Positions 4,784-5,297 of a DNA stretch of 5,297 nt are shown here, in pieces. Made by a program: the position numbers and the translations under genes. Source of the DNA: an uncultured Clostridia bacterium (lineage in GTDB: Bacteria; Bacillota; Clostridia; TANB77; CAG-508); assembly GCA_948857205.1 (NCBI GenBank), contig CAQPRV010000010.1:1-5297 (forward strand). Direction: 5' to 3'. The notes under the pieces are model-generated. The model saw only the letters and a program-made list of their open reading frames with translations, was not told the DNA's origin and did no database searches. Numbering within the stretch: the stretch's first letter is position 1; each line of letters opens with the position of its first letter.

Positions 4784-4789
4784 AGGAGG
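4784..4789 (+). promoter_or_regulatory. Strong ribosome binding site that favours a TTG start
   Basis: AGGAGG sits seven bases before an in-frame TTG at 4797. The ATG at 4821 has its own GAGAGG (4810-4815) five bases upstream. Both starts are thus well supplied and the recombinase may be made with or without eight extra N-terminal residues. Confidence 0.5.
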
Positions 4790-4820
4790 AAACCTATTGT
4801 TATTAGAAAGAGAGGTTTTT

Positions 4821-5297
4821 ATGATAACAATAGCAAATCCTGAAAAATATGTAGCAGGATTATATGAAAGATTATCCAATGAAAATATTGAAGTTGGTAA
4901 TGGCGAAGTAATAGTAACAAACGAAGATGAGCAAGAAAGTGGGAGTATCAGTACACAAAAGCTATTTTTAAGAAATTTCTGTAAAGACAACAACATACAA
5001 GTATATGATGACTACACAGATGACGGAGTTTCTGGAGCAACATTCGACAGACCAGACTTTAATAGAATGATAAAGGACATTGAAAATAAGAAAATTAATT
5101 TAATAATAGTAAAAGATTTATCTAGGTTTGGAAGATTATCAAGCAAAATATCGTATTATTTAGAAGAATTTTTTATTGAAAAAGGTGTAAGATTTATAGC
5201 AGTAACAGATGACATAGACACAGGGCATATTGAAACATCAGAAGAAATGGTACAATTTAAGGCATTTTTCAATGAATGGTTTTTACGAGATACATCA
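4821..5297 (+). CDS. Large serine recombinase, N-terminal part
   Basis: The open frame runs off the right edge after 159 codons. It is the resolvase catalytic domain of a large serine recombinase of the TnpX/TndX kind. YVAGLYERLS carries the nucleophile Ser19 with Arg17. DDGVSGATFDRPDFNRMIKD (residues 67-86) holds the DRP block, and VKDLSRFGR (97-105) supplies the two active-site arginines. GVRFIAVTDDIDT (122-134) and FNEWFLRDTS (150-159) are the family blocks that precede the DNA-binding recombinase and zinc-ribbon domains, which lie outside the window. Such enzymes excise and integrate clostridial transposons and ICEs at short att sites, so an element end is expected downstream. ATG 4821 is chosen because homologues start shortly before the catalytic strand; TTG 4797 is an equally well-served alternative. 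Confidence 0.92.
   Translation, partial: MITIANPEKYVAGLYERLSNENIEVGNGEVIVTNEDEQESGSISTQKLFLRNFCKDNNIQVYDDYTDDGVSGATFDRPDFNRMIKDIENKKINLIIVKDLSRFGRLSSKISYYLEEFFIEKGVRFIAVTDDIDTGHIETSEEMVQFKAFFNEWFLRDTS

Noticed and set aside
4754..4996. 80-residue minus-strand frame opposite the recombinase
   Set aside because: It overlaps the recombinase, which has clear catalytic motifs.
1..5297. CRISPR array, tRNA or rRNA genes
   Set aside because: No regularly spaced direct repeats, no cloverleaf with a T-arm consensus, and no rRNA-like GC-richer segment were seen on either strand.

Overview
This is a very AT-rich window with typical AGGAGG-type ribosome binding sites, TTGACA/TATAAT-type promoters and standard-code genes. 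It fits a low-GC Firmicute, most likely a member of the Clostridia. The gene content (large serine recombinase, sigma-like HTH regulator, XRE regulator, DUF6076-type protein, retroelement) marks it as accessory DNA, most likely one end of an integrative conjugative element or similar genomic island. Genus cannot be fixed from the sequence.

Left part (1-1463, minus strand): a three-gene, translationally overlapping operon reads leftward. It encodes a MutS-domain-I-like protein (1463-1044), an Avd-type four-helix-bundle protein (1057-701) and a reverse transcriptase (716-138). Avd plus RT, with a MutS-like (MSL) partner, is the signature of a diversity-generating retroelement (DGR). The RT is broken exactly after the residues GIPIG of its motif 4 by the left end of an IS3-family insertion sequence (about 140 to 1, running off the window), so the YxDD half is missing here. 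No template repeat, variable repeat or C-type-lectin target is visible in the window.

Middle part (1464-2500): a divergent plus-strand gene (1594-2055) encodes a helical protein I do not recognise. It shares a compact control region with the DGR operon, in which a 19-bp palindrome covers both -35 boxes. A structured convergent-terminator region (2030-2093) separates it from a minus-strand XRE-type regulator (2367-2110). Upstream of that regulator lie an 18-bp hairpin and an outer 13-bp inverted repeat.

Right part (2500-5297): a DUF6076-like zinc-ribbon protein (3579-2500, minus) diverges from a sigma-like HTH protein (3890-4381, plus) across overlapping face-to-face promoters, one of them a perfect TTGACA-17-TATAAT. 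A terminator, an inverted repeat, a 37-codon ORF (4563-4676), a perfect-fold 18-bp RNA hairpin and a strong promoter follow. They lead into a large serine recombinase that runs off the right edge. The order XRE repressor / sigma-like regulator / small ORF / integrase resembles the regulation-plus-recombination end of Tn916-type elements.

The most interesting possibility is that one operator family links the retroelement to its host element. A 15-bp motif (CAGTAAAGTATTGTC and variants) occurs once at the DGR/unknown-gene divergent promoter, once upstream of the XRE gene and once upstream of the sigma-like gene. This is a hypothesis from pattern matching in an AT-rich background.
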